This document shows, one piece after another, positions 47,680-57,168 of a stretch of 64,000 bases of DNA (position 1 is its first letter; each line of letters starts with the position of its first letter). Location: NCBI RefSeq assembly GCF_019924635.1, contig NZ_CP065037.1:1798001-1862000 (forward strand), given 5' to 3'. Origin of the DNA: Leifsonia sp. ZF2019 (GTDB lineage: Bacteria; Actinomycetota; Actinomycetes; Actinomycetales; Microbacteriaceae). The notes below the pieces were generated by a model, which had not been told where the DNA came from, ran no database searches, and was given only the letters and a program-made list of their open reading frames with translations. The position numbers and the translations under genes were made by a program.

Positions 47680-48741
47680 ATGAACAGCTACGCGACGCGC
47701 CAACCAACGGAACCCTCCGTCGCTCCGGAGGAGGAGTCGGGCCGCGCCGCAGCGGGCATGGATCTGGCGGAGCTCCGTCGCGCCGCCGAGCAGATCACCG
47801 TGAACGTCGAGTCGGTCATCGACGGCAAGCACGACGCCGTGCGCACCGCGCTGGTGGTGCTGCTCGCGGAGGGCCACCTCCTGATCGAGGATGTGCCCGG
47901 CGTCGGCAAGACGATGCTGGCGAAGTCGCTGGCGAAGTCGGTCGACTGCACCGTGAGCCGCATCCAGTTCACCCCCGACCTCCTGCCGAGCGACGTCACC
48001 GGCGTCTCGGTCTACAACCAGGTGGAGCGCCGCTTCGAGTTCAAGCCGGGCGCGATCTTCGCGAACATCGTCATCGGCGACGAGATCAACCGTGCGAGCC
48101 CCAAGACGCAGTCGGCGCTGCTGGAGTGCATGGAGGAGCGGCAGGTCACGGTCGACGGCTCGACCTATCCGCTCGCCGCCCCGTTCATCGTCGTCGCGAC
48201 CCAGAACCCGGTGGAGATGGAGGGCACGTACGCCCTCCCCGAGGCGCAGCGCGACCGGTTCATGGCCCGCATCGCGATGGGCTATCCGGATGAGGAGTCC
48301 GAGCTCGCGATGCTCACGACGCGTGACACGTCGAGCCCGCTCTCGCGGATCGGCCCGGTGGTGACGTCGGAGCAGCTGCGCTCCATGATGACGACCGCGC
48401 GCAGCGTGTTCGCGTCCGCCCCGGTGAAGCAGTACGCCGTCGATCTGGTGCGCGCGACCCGGGAGGATCGCGACCTGCGCTTGGGGGCGAGCCCGCGCGC
48501 GACGCTGCAGCTGATCCGGGCGGCGAAAGCCCTGGCGGCATTGGACGGACGCGACTTCGTGCTTCCCGACGACGTCGACTCCCTCGCCGTGCCGGTGCTC
48601 GGTCACCGTCTCCTGCCCACGAGTCGTGCGCTGGGACATCACCACGAGAGCGCGCCCGTCATCGCCGACATCGTCCGGCGCATCGTCGCCGCCACGCCTG
48701 TGCCGGTCGGCTCCGGCGCGATCGGCTCGGGCGGCCGCTAG
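47680..48741 (+). CDS. MoxR-family AAA ATPase
   Basis: 353 residues. Walker A EDVPGVGKTMLAKSLAKS, Walker B NIVIGDEINRASPKTQSALLE, sensor 1 IVVATQNPVEMEGTY, and PEAQRDRFMARIAMGYP, the MoxR signature. MoxR proteins act as chaperone-like ATPases with von Willebrand-type or DUF58 partners. The gene is followed closely by DUF58 and transglutaminase genes, a common module with a proposed role in envelope protein maturation. AGGAG precedes ATG. Confidence 0.92.
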   Translation: MNSYATRQPTEPSVAPEEESGRAAAGMDLAELRRAAEQITVNVESVIDGKHDAVRTALVVLLAEGHLLIEDVPGVGKTMLAKSLAKSVDCTVSRIQFTPDLLPSDVTGVSVYNQVERRFEFKPGAIFANIVIGDEINRASPKTQSALLECMEERQVTVDGSTYPLAAPFIVVATQNPVEMEGTYALPEAQRDRFMARIAMGYPDEESELAMLTTRDTSSPLSRIGPVVTSEQLRSMMTTARSVFASAPVKQYAVDLVRATREDRDLRLGASPRATLQLIRAAKALAALDGRDFVLPDDVDSLAVPVLGHRLLPTSRALGHHHESAPVIADIVRRIVAATPVPVGSGAIGSGGR

Positions 48742-48742
48742 C

Positions 48743-50050
48743 GTGCCGGGCCGCGGCCGGGCGTCCAGCCCGCTGACGAAGCCGCGGCCGACCGCGCGCG
48801 GCTGGACGCTGGGCGGGATCGGCGTGGCCGCCCTGATCGCCTCCGCCCTGCTCGGGAGGACGGACGTGCTCTTCGTCGGCGTCTTCCTGACGGTCCTGCC
48901 GCTCGCCGCGATGATCTCCGTCACCTGGGACCGGCCGCGGCTGGGAGTCACTCGCAGCTTCCACCCCGATGTGGTCGCGGTGGGGGAGACGACCACCATC
49001 GTCACGACCGCTCGCAATCTGAGCGGCCGGCCGAGTCCCGCCGCCCGCTGGCGGGAGTTCGCCCCCGCCGGCATCGACGTGCAGGGTCGCGCGCCGTTCC
49101 CACGCCTCGGCCCGCACGACGCGCGCGATCTCCAGGGCCGAGACACGACCGTGCTGCGACAGGAGGTGGTGGCCGAGAAGCGCGGTTCGCACCCGGTCGG
49201 CCCGCTCGTGATCAGCCGCACCGATCCGTTCGGCATCGCCTACGCCGAGTACGCGCTCGGGCAGCCGCGCGCGCTCCTGGTCACGCCGCGGGTCGTACCG
49301 CTCGCTCACGGCGAGCTGGACGTCGCACACAGCGAGGGCACCGAGCACGAGCTGCTGCGCCACAGCATCCCGAGCGCCGACGAGCTGATCGCGCGCGAGT
49401 ACCGCCCCGGCGATCCGCTGCGACGGGTGCACTGGCGGGCGACGGCGCGTCACGACAAGCTGATGGTGCGCCAGGAGGAGCAGCGGAGCAACCCCGAGGC
49501 GTGGCTGCTGCTGGACACCCGCGACGGTCTCGCCGACGAGGCCGCGTTCGAGGCGCAGATCGATCTGATGGCTTCGGTCGGGGTCCACCTCCTCGACGAG
49601 GGATTCGCCGTGAGCGTCGTCGAGACGGCGGAGCGTCAGCTGACCGGACGCAGTGGTGCCGGCCGTACCGGGACGCTCGGCGCCACCAGCCCGACGTTCG
49701 ATCTCAGCGGTTCCGATCGCCTCCTGCTGGCCGACCTCGCCGGCGTCGAGCCGGGCGTCTCCCCGCGCGACGACGCCGTGGCCGAGCTCGCGACCGGCCT
49801 CCGCCGCGCGGGGCGGTCGGTTCCGGTGTTCGCGTTCCTCCTCGGCGGCACGGCCGAGCTCGGCTCGCTGGCCGCGCTCCGGTCGATGGGCGACCCGGCG
49901 GTGGCGTTCCTGGCCGCCTCGACGCCACCCGAGGTGGAGGAGGTGCTCGCCGACGCGGGTTGGCTCTGCGTCGCGTGCGCGCCCGGCGAGGACGCCGCCA
50001 CCAGCTGGCAGCGCGCGCTGGCCCGGCAGCGGGCGGTGACCCATGGTTAG
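48743..50050 (+). CDS. DUF58-domain membrane protein
   Basis: 435 residues from GTG 48743, one base after the moxR stop. Two hydrophobic helices (LGGIGVAALIASALLG, VLFVGVFLTVLPLAAMISV) are followed by an external stretch and the DUF58 core YRPGDPLRRVHWRATARHDKLMVRQEEQ. These proteins may be client-recruiting partners of MoxR. It overlaps the next gene by eight bases. Confidence 0.88.
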   Translation: MPGRGRASSPLTKPRPTARGWTLGGIGVAALIASALLGRTDVLFVGVFLTVLPLAAMISVTWDRPRLGVTRSFHPDVVAVGETTTIVTTARNLSGRPSPAARWREFAPAGIDVQGRAPFPRLGPHDARDLQGRDTTVLRQEVVAEKRGSHPVGPLVISRTDPFGIAYAEYALGQPRALLVTPRVVPLAHGELDVAHSEGTEHELLRHSIPSADELIAREYRPGDPLRRVHWRATARHDKLMVRQEEQRSNPEAWLLLDTRDGLADEAAFEAQIDLMASVGVHLLDEGFAVSVVETAERQLTGRSGAGRTGTLGATSPTFDLSGSDRLLLADLAGVEPGVSPRDDAVAELATGLRRAGRSVPVFAFLLGGTAELGSLAALRSMGDPAVAFLAASTPPEVEEVLADAGWLCVACAPGEDAATSWQRALARQRAVTHG

Positions 50051-52307
50051 CGAGTCCATCCCCGTCGCCGTGCCGAGGCTTGTCCGGAGGCGCGTGGGCT
50101 ACTGGAGACTCACCGGCGCGATGCTGCTGCAGACGCTCGCCGCGAGCGTGGCGCTGGTCGGACTGATCCAGGGGGCCGGCTGGTGGTTCGCCCTCATGCT
50201 GACCTCGTCGCTCCTGCTCGTCGCCGGGGCCGGTCTTCGTACGGCGGGCGTACACCGCGGGATCGTGCCGGTGCTCGAGCTCGTCCTCGGTGCGATGGTG
50301 ATGACGGCGGCGTTCGGCGGCGGGACAGGGCTGCTCGCCATCATCCCGACGCCGGCGACATTCGCCCACTGGGGCGGCCTCCTGCAGCAGGCGATGCTCT
50401 CGATCTACCAGCAGGGGACTCCTGCGGAGAGCCTGCCGGAGTTCCTGTTCCTCGTCGTCGGTGGCGCGGCGCTGATCGCCGTCGTCCTGGACACGCTGGC
50501 CGTGGCCGTTCGCGCACCCGCGTTCACCGCGGTCAGCGTCGGCGCGGTGCTCGTCGTGCCGGGCGCGCTGCTCGGCGACGGCCTGGACCCCAGCGCCCTC
50601 GCCCTCTCCGCCATCGCCTACCTGTGGTTGCTGCGCGCCGACGTGCGCACCCGCCGTCCGGGCTCCCCGCGGCCGGGCGCAGCGCTGGCGGTCGGCGCCT
50701 CAGCGACGCTCGTGGCGGTGCTGCTCGCCGCGACCGCACCGGGCTTCGACCGCGGCGGCGCCGCCTCGTTCACCGCCGGCGGCATCAACATCGGCGGAAC
50801 CGTCACGCCGCTCATCGACCTCGGCAAGGACCTCCGTCGGCCCACCGCCGTGCGCGCTCTGACGTACACGACGAGCGCGGCCACCGGCCAGTACCTGAAA
50901 CTCGCGTCGCTCGACCAGTTCACGGGGTCGGTGTGGAAGCATCGCGAGCGCGACACCAAGCGCCTCGCCGAGGGGACGCCGATCGGTCCGGTCGCCGGGC
51001 TCTCCGACCAGGTGCCGACGTCGAAGATCACCACGACCGTGAAGATCGACAACATGCAGAGCCGGTGGCTGCCCGTCCCCTCGCCCGTGCAGTCCGTGAA
51101 AGGGCTCGCCGGCACCTGGTCGTGGGATCCGGACGATCTCACGATCGGGGGGATCAACGCCACCACCAGGGACCAGGACTACACCGTCACCAGTCTGCTC
51201 GTGCAGCCGACGGCGGACCAGCTCAAGGCGGCGGGCGGTTTCGTGCCCGAGGACGTGCAGCGCGACCTGTTCCTGCCTCCGAACCTCCCGTCGATCATCG
51301 CGAAGACGGCGGTCGCCGCGACGGAGGGGGCCACGTCGGAGTACGAGCAGGCCGTCGCTCTGCAGGACTACTTCCGCGACAACGGGTTCGTCTACTCGAC
51401 GCAGACACCGCTCAAGCAGGGCTACGACGGGGACGGCGCCCGCGTGATCGCCGCGTTCCTGGAGGCGAAGAGCGGCTACTGCGTCCACTTCGCGTCGGCG
51501 ATGGCCCTGATGGCTCGCTCGCTCGGGATTCCGTCCCGTGTCGCCGAGGGCTATCTGCCCGGCGCGAGCGGCGGAGGCACAGCCACCGACCCCGGGCAGT
51601 ACACCGTGACCAGCGACGACCTCCACGCCTGGCCGGAGCTCTACTTCGCGGGCGTCGGCTGGGTGCCGTTCGAGCCGACCGTGGGCCGGGGGACCATCCC
51701 GAGCTACACCCGTCCCGAAACGGCCGCTGCCGCCCCGACGACGGCCCCGAGTTCCGGCACCACGACCGCGCCGAAGCGGATCGTGCCGACGGATCCGGCT
51801 CAGATCGCGGGAGCGGCCGGCACCACGCCCCCGTCTCCGCTGCAGCCCGTGCTCTCCGGACTCGGCGTGGCCCTCCTCGTCGTCCTCGTGCTGCTGACAC
51901 CGGCCGTCGCGCGCCGCGTGCGCCGTCGGCATCGGCTGAGACGCCTGGCCGAGGCCTCGGGCGGGGCATCCGTCGTCTGGGCCGAGCTGCGCGACACCGC
52001 GCGCGACCTCGGCTGGTCGGCTCCCGAGACCGAGACACCGCGCGCCTTCGCCCGGCGCATCGCCGATCAGGTGGCGGGGACGGTGGGAGAGGAGGCCGTG
52101 CTGCGACTGCTCGAGGTGCGTGAACGTGACGCGTACGGGCCTCCCGTCCGCGGCGCGACGGTCGGCCTGCGCGACGATCTCGTGCGGGTGCTGGACGCGC
52201 TCGAGTCCCGTGCGGGCCGAGGCAGACGCGTGCGGGCTCTGCTCCTGCCTGTGTCATTGCTGCCAGCAGGCTGGCCGATCGCTGCGAGTCCCGGAGGCGC
52301 CGCGTAG
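50043..52307 (+). CDS. Transglutaminase-like membrane protein
   Basis: 754 residues. Six N-terminal helices are followed by a large extracellular part with the transglutaminase core: Cys in AKSGYCVHFASAMALMARSLG, His in DDLHAWPELYFAGVGWVPFEPT with nearby acidic residue, matching the Cys-His-Asp triad. It then has a Pro/Thr-rich linker, a last helix (LGVALLVVLVLLTPAVA) and a cytoplasmic DUF4129-like tail. It may crosslink or cleave proteins outside the cell. Member of a moxR-DUF58-transglutaminase operon. Confidence 0.88.
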   Translation: MVSESIPVAVPRLVRRRVGYWRLTGAMLLQTLAASVALVGLIQGAGWWFALMLTSSLLLVAGAGLRTAGVHRGIVPVLELVLGAMVMTAAFGGGTGLLAIIPTPATFAHWGGLLQQAMLSIYQQGTPAESLPEFLFLVVGGAALIAVVLDTLAVAVRAPAFTAVSVGAVLVVPGALLGDGLDPSALALSAIAYLWLLRADVRTRRPGSPRPGAALAVGASATLVAVLLAATAPGFDRGGAASFTAGGINIGGTVTPLIDLGKDLRRPTAVRALTYTTSAATGQYLKLASLDQFTGSVWKHRERDTKRLAEGTPIGPVAGLSDQVPTSKITTTVKIDNMQSRWLPVPSPVQSVKGLAGTWSWDPDDLTIGGINATTRDQDYTVTSLLVQPTADQLKAAGGFVPEDVQRDLFLPPNLPSIIAKTAVAATEGATSEYEQAVALQDYFRDNGFVYSTQTPLKQGYDGDGARVIAAFLEAKSGYCVHFASAMALMARSLGIPSRVAEGYLPGASGGGTATDPGQYTVTSDDLHAWPELYFAGVGWVPFEPTVGRGTIPSYTRPETAAAAPTTAPSSGTTTAPKRIVPTDPAQIAGAAGTTPPSPLQPVLSGLGVALLVVLVLLTPAVARRVRRRHRLRRLAEASGGASVVWAELRDTARDLGWSAPETETPRAFARRIADQVAGTVGEEAVLRLLEVRERDAYGPPVRGATVGLRDDLVRVLDALESRAGRGRRVRALLLPVSLLPAGWPIAASPGGAA

Positions 52308-52310
52308 GAT
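52288..52310 (+). promoter_or_regulatory. Promoter of the DUF177-rpmF operon
   Basis: TAGGAT (52305-52310) is a -10 box eight bases before GTG 52319; CTGCGA (52282-52287) lies 17 bases upstream. The transcript would be leaderless. It lies inside the end of the transglutaminase gene. Confidence 0.55.
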
Positions 52311-52318
52311 TGTCGTCC

Positions 52319-52882
52319 GTGACCACGTTCAAGAAGACCCCGTACACCGTCAACGTGTACGACCTCATGCGTCGGCCTGGTGCGATGCGCGAGCAGGAGC
52401 TGGCGATCCCGGTGCACGAGAAGCTCGGCGAGGGCCTGATCTCGGTGCCCGAAGGTGCGACGCTCGATCTCGACCTGCGCCTGGAGTCCGTGCACGAGGG
52501 GATCCTGGTCAGCGCGGAGGCCTCGACCACCGCGACCGGCGTGTGCGGTCGCTGCCTGATCGACATCGAACGGCCCGTCCAAGTCGATTTCCAGGAACTT
52601 TTCGCGTATCCTTCTGGAGAAGCTTTCGATTATGAGGTTCACGACGACCACGTGGATCTTGAACCTCTGATCAGAGATGCGGTAGTGCTGGCACTGCCGT
52701 TTCAGCCGGTGTGCCGGCCGGACTGCCCGGGTCTCGACCCCGAGACGGGCGAGCGGCTGGCGGATGTACCGGACCGGGAGCCCACCCAGACCGTCGATCC
52801 TCGTTGGTCTGCGCTCGCGGGTTTCCAGGCTTCCGACACCGATGAATCCACCCCGTCCAGCGGGAACACAGAAGAGAGATAG
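52319..52882 (+). CDS. DUF177 (YceD-like) protein
   Basis: 187 residues. YceD family: N-terminal TPYTVNVYDLMRRPGAMREQ, then GRCLIDIERPVQVDFQELF and a CxxC/Cys pair around PVCRPDCPGLDPETGE. Genes of this family sit before rpmF and are linked with 23S rRNA or ribosome maturation. Starts at GTG 52319 rather than the upstream TTG at 52310. Two bases separate the stop from rpmF. Confidence 0.92.
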   Translation: MTTFKKTPYTVNVYDLMRRPGAMREQELAIPVHEKLGEGLISVPEGATLDLDLRLESVHEGILVSAEASTTATGVCGRCLIDIERPVQVDFQELFAYPSGEAFDYEVHDDHVDLEPLIRDAVVLALPFQPVCRPDCPGLDPETGERLADVPDREPTQTVDPRWSALAGFQASDTDESTPSSGNTEER

Positions 52883-52884
52883 TC

Positions 52885-53088
52885 ATGGCCGTTCCGAAGC
52901 GGAAGCAGTCTCGCGCCAACACCCGCGCCCGTCGTTCGCAGTGGAAGGCCGAGGTCCCCACTCTCGTCAAGACCGTCGAGGGTGGCAAGGTCACCTACAG
53001 CCTTCCCCACCGCGCCAAGGTGGTCGAGGACTCCGCAGGCACCGCCCTGTTCCTCGAGTACAAGGGCCGCAAGGTCGCAGACGTCTGA
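52885..53088 (+). CDS. rpmF: 50S ribosomal protein bL32
   Basis: 67 residues, MAVPKRKQSRANTRARR start. The four zinc-binding Cys of the classic bL32 are absent, so it is the zinc-free (C-minus) form usual in actinobacteria, stable when zinc is scarce. AGAGAG lies before ATG. Co-transcribed with DUF177. Confidence 0.97.
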   Translation: MAVPKRKQSRANTRARRSQWKAEVPTLVKTVEGGKVTYSLPHRAKVVEDSAGTALFLEYKGRKVADV

Positions 53089-53101
53089 TCGTCCCTCAGC
53101 A

Positions 53102-53830
53102 ATGAGAGGGCACGGTCCGGCCGGGGAGAACCCCGACCGCACTGCACTCATCGAGAAGCTCGGAGTCGATATCGACCCCGAGCTTCTCGGGCTTGCGCTC
53201 ACCCATCGCTCGTACGCGTACGAGCATGGCGGCATCCCGAACAACGAGCGCCTCGAGTTCTTGGGCGACTCGATCCTCGGCCAGGCCGTCACGGTCAAGC
53301 TGTTCCGCGAGAACCCGGACCTCGACGAGGGCGAGCTCGCCAAGCGACGTGCCAGCCTGGTGAGCTCGGTGGCCCTCGCAGAGGTCGCCCGGGCCATCGG
53401 GCTGGGGGAGTACCTGCTGCTCGGTCGCGGCGAGAACCAGAGTGGCGGCCGTGACAAGGCGTCCATCCTGGCCGACACGGTCGAGGCGATCATCGGGGCC
53501 GCCTACCTCGACGCCGGCGGCACCGAGGCGACGGCTCTCGTGCTGCGACTGATCGAGCCGCTGCTCGGCGACCCGGATCGCTTCGGGGCCGCCATGGACC
53601 CGAAGACGAGCCTCCAGGAGGCGGCGGCGCACCGCGGGGCCGGCCTTCCGGTCTACACGGTCACCAGCACCGGCCCCGACCACTCGAAGATGTTCCACGC
53701 CTCCGTCGCGGTCGGCGATCTGGTCACTGCCGACGGCGAGGGCACCAGCAAGAAGCAGGCCGAGATGGCCGCCGCGCTCAACGCGTGGACCGAGCTGACC
53801 AGCCGTCGTGCCCGAGCTCCCCGAGGTTGA
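53102..53830 (+). CDS. rnc: Ribonuclease III
   Basis: 242 residues. RNase III signature NERLEFLGDSILGQ with catalytic Glu/Asp, DTVEAIIGAAYLDAGG, then a dsRNA-binding domain (DPKTSLQEAAAHRG..., GEGTSKKQAEMAAALNAW). It cuts double-stranded rRNA precursors and mRNA. ATG 53102 lacks a clear Shine-Dalgarno. Its 3' end overlaps mutM by 23 bases. Confidence 0.96.
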   Translation: MRGHGPAGENPDRTALIEKLGVDIDPELLGLALTHRSYAYEHGGIPNNERLEFLGDSILGQAVTVKLFRENPDLDEGELAKRRASLVSSVALAEVARAIGLGEYLLLGRGENQSGGRDKASILADTVEAIIGAAYLDAGGTEATALVLRLIEPLLGDPDRFGAAMDPKTSLQEAAAHRGAGLPVYTVTSTGPDHSKMFHASVAVGDLVTADGEGTSKKQAEMAAALNAWTELTSRRARAPRG

Positions 53831-54734
53831 GGTCGTCCGCGCCGGACTGGCCCCCGCGGTCTCCGGCGCGACCATCCTCGGCGTGGAGGTGCTCGAACCC
53901 CGGTCGCTGAAACGCCACGACCCGCTCGCGGGGGAGTTCGAAGCCCTGCTCACGGGTCGCGTGATGCGCACACCGGCCCGGCGCGGCAAGTTCCTCTGGA
54001 TCCCGCTGGACGGCGAGCCCCGGCAGGCGATCGTCGCCCACCTCGGGATGAGCGGCCAGATCCTCCTGCGCGATCCCGGGGCGGTCGAAGCCGGCCTGCT
54101 GCGCATCCGGCTCCACATCGAGACGCCCCCGCAGCCCGACGGCGCTCGCCGTGAGCTCTGGGTCCACTTCGTCGATCAGCGCATCTTCGGCTCGATGGCG
54201 GTCGACGCGCTCGTCCCCACCGCGGACGGCGCGCCCGCCGGTCTGGGCACCGACGACCCTCTGGTGCCCACGCAGGTCGCCCACATCGCCCGCGACCCGC
54301 TGGACCCGGCCTTCGACGACCGCGCGTTCGCCGCCGCCCTGTCCCGTAAGAAGACGGGCATCAAGCGCGCCCTGCTCGACCAGACGCTCGTGAGCGGCAT
54401 CGGCAACATCTACGCCGACGAGGCGCTCTGGGCGGCCCGCATCCACTACGCCCAGGAGGCGTCCAGCCTGTCCGCGGTCCGGGTCCGCACCCTGCTCGCT
54501 GAGGTGCGGCACGTGCTCGAGAAGGCGCTGGCCGAGGGCGGCACCAGCTTCGACGCGCAGTACGTCAACGTCAACGGCAACTCCGGCTACTTCTCCCACT
54601 CCCTCAACGCCTACGGACAGCAGGGCAGGCCGTGCCCGCGCTGCGGGACGGCCATCGTGCGGGAGCGTTTCATGAACCGGTCGTCGCACTTCTGCCCGCG
54701 GTGCCAGCGGCTTCGCCGGAGCGGAGCCGCCTGA
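53808..54734 (+). CDS. mutM: Formamidopyrimidine-DNA glycosylase
   Basis: 308 residues from GTG 53808. Catalytic Pro2-Glu3 in (M)PELPEVEVV, Lys in RRGKFLW and zinc finger CPRCGTAIVRERF...CPRCQ (C-x2-C-x16-C-x2-C). It removes 8-oxoguanine. Its start lies 23 bases inside rnc, so the two are coupled. This is the usual rnc-mutM order in actinobacteria. Confidence 0.97.
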   Translation: MPELPEVEVVRAGLAPAVSGATILGVEVLEPRSLKRHDPLAGEFEALLTGRVMRTPARRGKFLWIPLDGEPRQAIVAHLGMSGQILLRDPGAVEAGLLRIRLHIETPPQPDGARRELWVHFVDQRIFGSMAVDALVPTADGAPAGLGTDDPLVPTQVAHIARDPLDPAFDDRAFAAALSRKKTGIKRALLDQTLVSGIGNIYADEALWAARIHYAQEASSLSAVRVRTLLAEVRHVLEKALAEGGTSFDAQYVNVNGNSGYFSHSLNAYGQQGRPCPRCGTAIVRERFMNRSSHFCPRCQRLRRSGAA

Positions 54735-54784
54735 CGGATCAGCATGCCTGCCGGACGACTCGCGCGCGTGGCAGGATGGCGTGC

Positions 54785-54997
54785 ATGGGATCGGACGAGA
54801 ACCTGCCCCGCTACCGCCTCCTGACCGGCGTCGACGACGCGGCGTTCTGCGAACGCGTCAGTGCCGCGCTCGACCTCGGTTACGAGCTCCACGGCGGCCC
54901 TGCGCTCACCTGGAACGGTGCGACGGGCTATGTCGCCCAGGCCGTCGTCTGGCACAAGGACGGACCGACGCCCGCGAAGCCGCGTCCGGGCGCCTGA
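54785..54997 (+). CDS. DUF1737-domain protein
   Basis: 70 residues. The DUF1737 core is PRYRLLTGVDDAAFCERVSA with LGYELHGGPALTWNG and YVAQAVVW. A compact soluble protein of unknown function. CAGGAT seven bases before ATG 54785 gives a leaderless start; ATG 54776 is the alternative. Stands alone between mutM and the hydrolase gene. Confidence 0.82.
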   Translation: MGSDENLPRYRLLTGVDDAAFCERVSAALDLGYELHGGPALTWNGATGYVAQAVVWHKDGPTPAKPRPGA

Positions 54998-55032
54998 CGG
55001 CGGCCCTTTTTCCCGGTCGGTAAAGTGGTCGG

Positions 55033-55833
55033 GTGAACATCGGCGATTTCGAGATCCAGGCGATCACGGACGGGAGCGGTACAGAGCAGGCGGCGGAGAT
55101 CATCTCGCGCTTCTCGGACGCGGAGGCGTGGCGTGGCCACCCGGAGGAGTTCGGGCACGACGGGCGCTGGACGTTCCCCGTCGGCGGGTTCCTGATCCGC
55201 GGCGGCGGCCGCCTGATCCTCGTCGACGCGGGAGTAGGACCGCTCGACGAGGGCGGCTATACCGGTGGCGGACTCCCGCAATCGCTGCGGGCGAACGGCG
55301 TCGAGCCCGCCCAGGTGACGGACGTGCTGTTCACCCATCTGCATTTCGACCACGTGGGCTGGGCCTCCGTGGAGGGCCGTGCTGCGTTCCCGCGCGCGAC
55401 CTATCGGGCCCACCGGGCGGACTGGGAGCGGTTCGTCGACGGCCCGGACGCGGACGAGCGTGTCCGCCGCGTGCTCCTGCCGGTCGCGGAACGGTTCGAG
55501 CTGTTCGAGGGCGACCTCGACGTCGTGCCGGGCGTCGTCGCGCGCTGGACTCCGGGCCACACGCCCGGCTCGGTCGTGGTCGTCGTGGCCTCCCGCGGCG
55601 AGCGCGCGGTGTTGCTCGGCGACACCGTCCACTCGGTCGTGCAACTCGCGGAGGACGACTGGACGGTGGTGTGGGACGACGATCCTGTCGCCGCTTCGCT
55701 GATGAGGAACACCCTCGCCGATGAGGCCGCCGAGCGCGGGGATCTCGTCGTCGCCGCGCACTTCCCGGCCCAGGCGTTCGGCAGGGTGGTGTCGTCGGGG
55801 GGCCGTCGGCGCTTCGTGCGGTCGACGCGCTGA
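55033..55833 (+). CDS. MBL-fold metallo-hydrolase (quorum-quenching-like)
   Basis: 266 residues. Metal motif FTHLHFDHVGWA (HxHxDH), later His in WTPGHTPGSVVV, Asp in LLGDTVHSVV and His in VVAAHFPAQ. This is the AHL lactonase/flavorubredoxin-like set of the family. No signal peptide. Substrate unknown. GTG 55033 with TAAAGT six bases upstream indicates a leaderless start. Confidence 0.85.
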   Translation: MNIGDFEIQAITDGSGTEQAAEIISRFSDAEAWRGHPEEFGHDGRWTFPVGGFLIRGGGRLILVDAGVGPLDEGGYTGGGLPQSLRANGVEPAQVTDVLFTHLHFDHVGWASVEGRAAFPRATYRAHRADWERFVDGPDADERVRRVLLPVAERFELFEGDLDVVPGVVARWTPGHTPGSVVVVVASRGERAVLLGDTVHSVVQLAEDDWTVVWDDDPVAASLMRNTLADEAAERGDLVVAAHFPAQAFGRVVSSGGRRRFVRSTR

Positions 55834-55858
55834 GCACGTCGGCGCGGACCGCTCGGCC

Positions 55859-56950
55859 TCACCCCAGCCGCTTCTGCCACGTCCCCGTCAGCGCGTGCGG
55901 GCGGAAGCCGAACGCGCGGTTGATCGCGATCATGGGGGCGTTCTCGTCGGCGTTCCAGGTGAGCAGGCGGGTGATGTGCGGGGCGCGACGAGCGAGCTCG
56001 TGGATGTTGTGGAGCTTGACGAGGGTGCCGAGGCGGTGGCCGCGGTGGTCGGACGCGACCAGGGTGTCGTACTGCTCCGCCTTCTCGCCGTCGGCGGGCA
56101 CCGCGATCTCCGTGTAGGCGGCCAGGTCGCCGCTGGCCTCGCACTGGGCCGCCGTGACGAGCAGGGGTTCGCCGCGGGCGGCCAGCTCACGCTCCTGCGC
56201 GCGCACGCGGTCGCCCGTCCAGGCCTCGCGGTCGAGCGCGATCCCGCTGTGGGGCACGTCGACCACCATGCGCTCCTTCAGCGCCGCGAAAGAGTCGAGC
56301 AGGTCGTCGGGCGCTGCACCGAACCAGGACACGACGCGGTAGCCGTCCGCCGTCGCCGCGGTGCTGGCCAGGGCGAACGCCCGCACCGGCGGCAGCGGTA
56401 GGACGAGTTCGCTCGAACGCTCGATCTGGCCGAGCCGGTAGCCGTGGCGCAAGGCGAAGCGCACCCCGGGGTCCTCGGCAGGGAGGCCGGCGGAGCCGGC
56501 GGGGGCATGCACCCACGCCCCCTCTTCGGGCAGCGAGCGGACGGGATGCTCGGTGTAGGCGCTCACCACGGTGCGTCCGCCCTCGGCGGCGAGCTCTTCC
56601 CCTGCGGCGAGCAGGGCGGAGCCGATGCCGCGACTCCGCAGGGCCGGGACGACGTCGACGAGCAGGGAGACCGTCTCGGCGTCCTCGTCCAGCGGGAAGT
56701 CGGCTTCGACACGCCCGACGATCGCGCCCTCCTCGACGGCGACCAGCACGATCTTCTCGAGGTAGTCCTGCTCGCGCAAGCCGGCGAGCGCCTCCTCCGC
56801 GGTCTCGACGAAGTCGTCGTCGCCCCACAGCTGGTACACGATCCCGTTGAGCACCCCGACGAGCTCTTCGAACGCGGCGGACTCCGGGGTCCCGAGCCGT
56901 TCGGGAGGCGTCAGACGGCGGATCTCCAGCGCGGACCACCTCCCCCTCAC
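55859..56950 (-). CDS. Tandem-GNAT acetyltransferase
   Basis: 363 residues with two GNAT domains: first around VVPALRSRGIGSALLAAGEEL, second around VASDHRGHRLGTLVKLHNIH with RLLTWNADENAPMIAINRAFGF. The fold is seen in actinobacterial proteins such as mycothiol-type acetyltransferases, but the substrate is unknown. GTG 56950 is chosen; no Shine-Dalgarno is clear. Its promoter (56988-57016) is strong. It lies divergent from livK. Confidence 0.78.
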   Translation of the reverse strand: MRGRWSALEIRRLTPPERLGTPESAAFEELVGVLNGIVYQLWGDDDFVETAEEALAGLREQDYLEKIVLVAVEEGAIVGRVEADFPLDEDAETVSLLVDVVPALRSRGIGSALLAAGEELAAEGGRTVVSAYTEHPVRSLPEEGAWVHAPAGSAGLPAEDPGVRFALRHGYRLGQIERSSELVLPLPPVRAFALASTAATADGYRVVSWFGAAPDDLLDSFAALKERMVVDVPHSGIALDREAWTGDRVRAQERELAARGEPLLVTAAQCEASGDLAAYTEIAVPADGEKAEQYDTLVASDHRGHRLGTLVKLHNIHELARRAPHITRLLTWNADENAPMIAINRAFGFRPHALTGTWQKRLG

Positions 56951-56987
56951 AGCAGCCCGGGCGACGTCGCGCGGGCCGAAAAAACTC

Positions 56988-57016
56988 ACACTAGCCCGCC
57001 GGGCGTGCCGTGTGAA
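56988..57016 (-). promoter_or_regulatory. Promoter of the tandem-GNAT gene
   Basis: On the minus strand TTCACA (57016-57011), 17 bases and TAGTGT (56993-56988). Transcription would start near 56981, about 30 bases before the GTG. Confidence 0.6.
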
Positions 57017-57067
57017 GTCGGACGTCCCGTTTGGTTTCGATCGTGTAAATCCCGCCCGCGGACCTGG

Positions 57068-57095
57068 TTGCAAAAGCTTGCGCAGCATGTAGTCT
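57068..57095 (+). promoter_or_regulatory. Promoter of the liv operon
   Basis: TTGCAA (57068-57073), 16 bases, TAGTCT (57090-57095). It leaves a 5' leader of about 65 bases with a GCGGCG/CGCCGC hairpin before livK ATG 57169. Confidence 0.6.
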
Positions 57096-57168
57096 CAGCA
57101 CACATATTCGTGGTGCGGCGCGGTAACTACGCCGCGTTCGTGACGCATTTCACGTCGAGAGGCAGAAG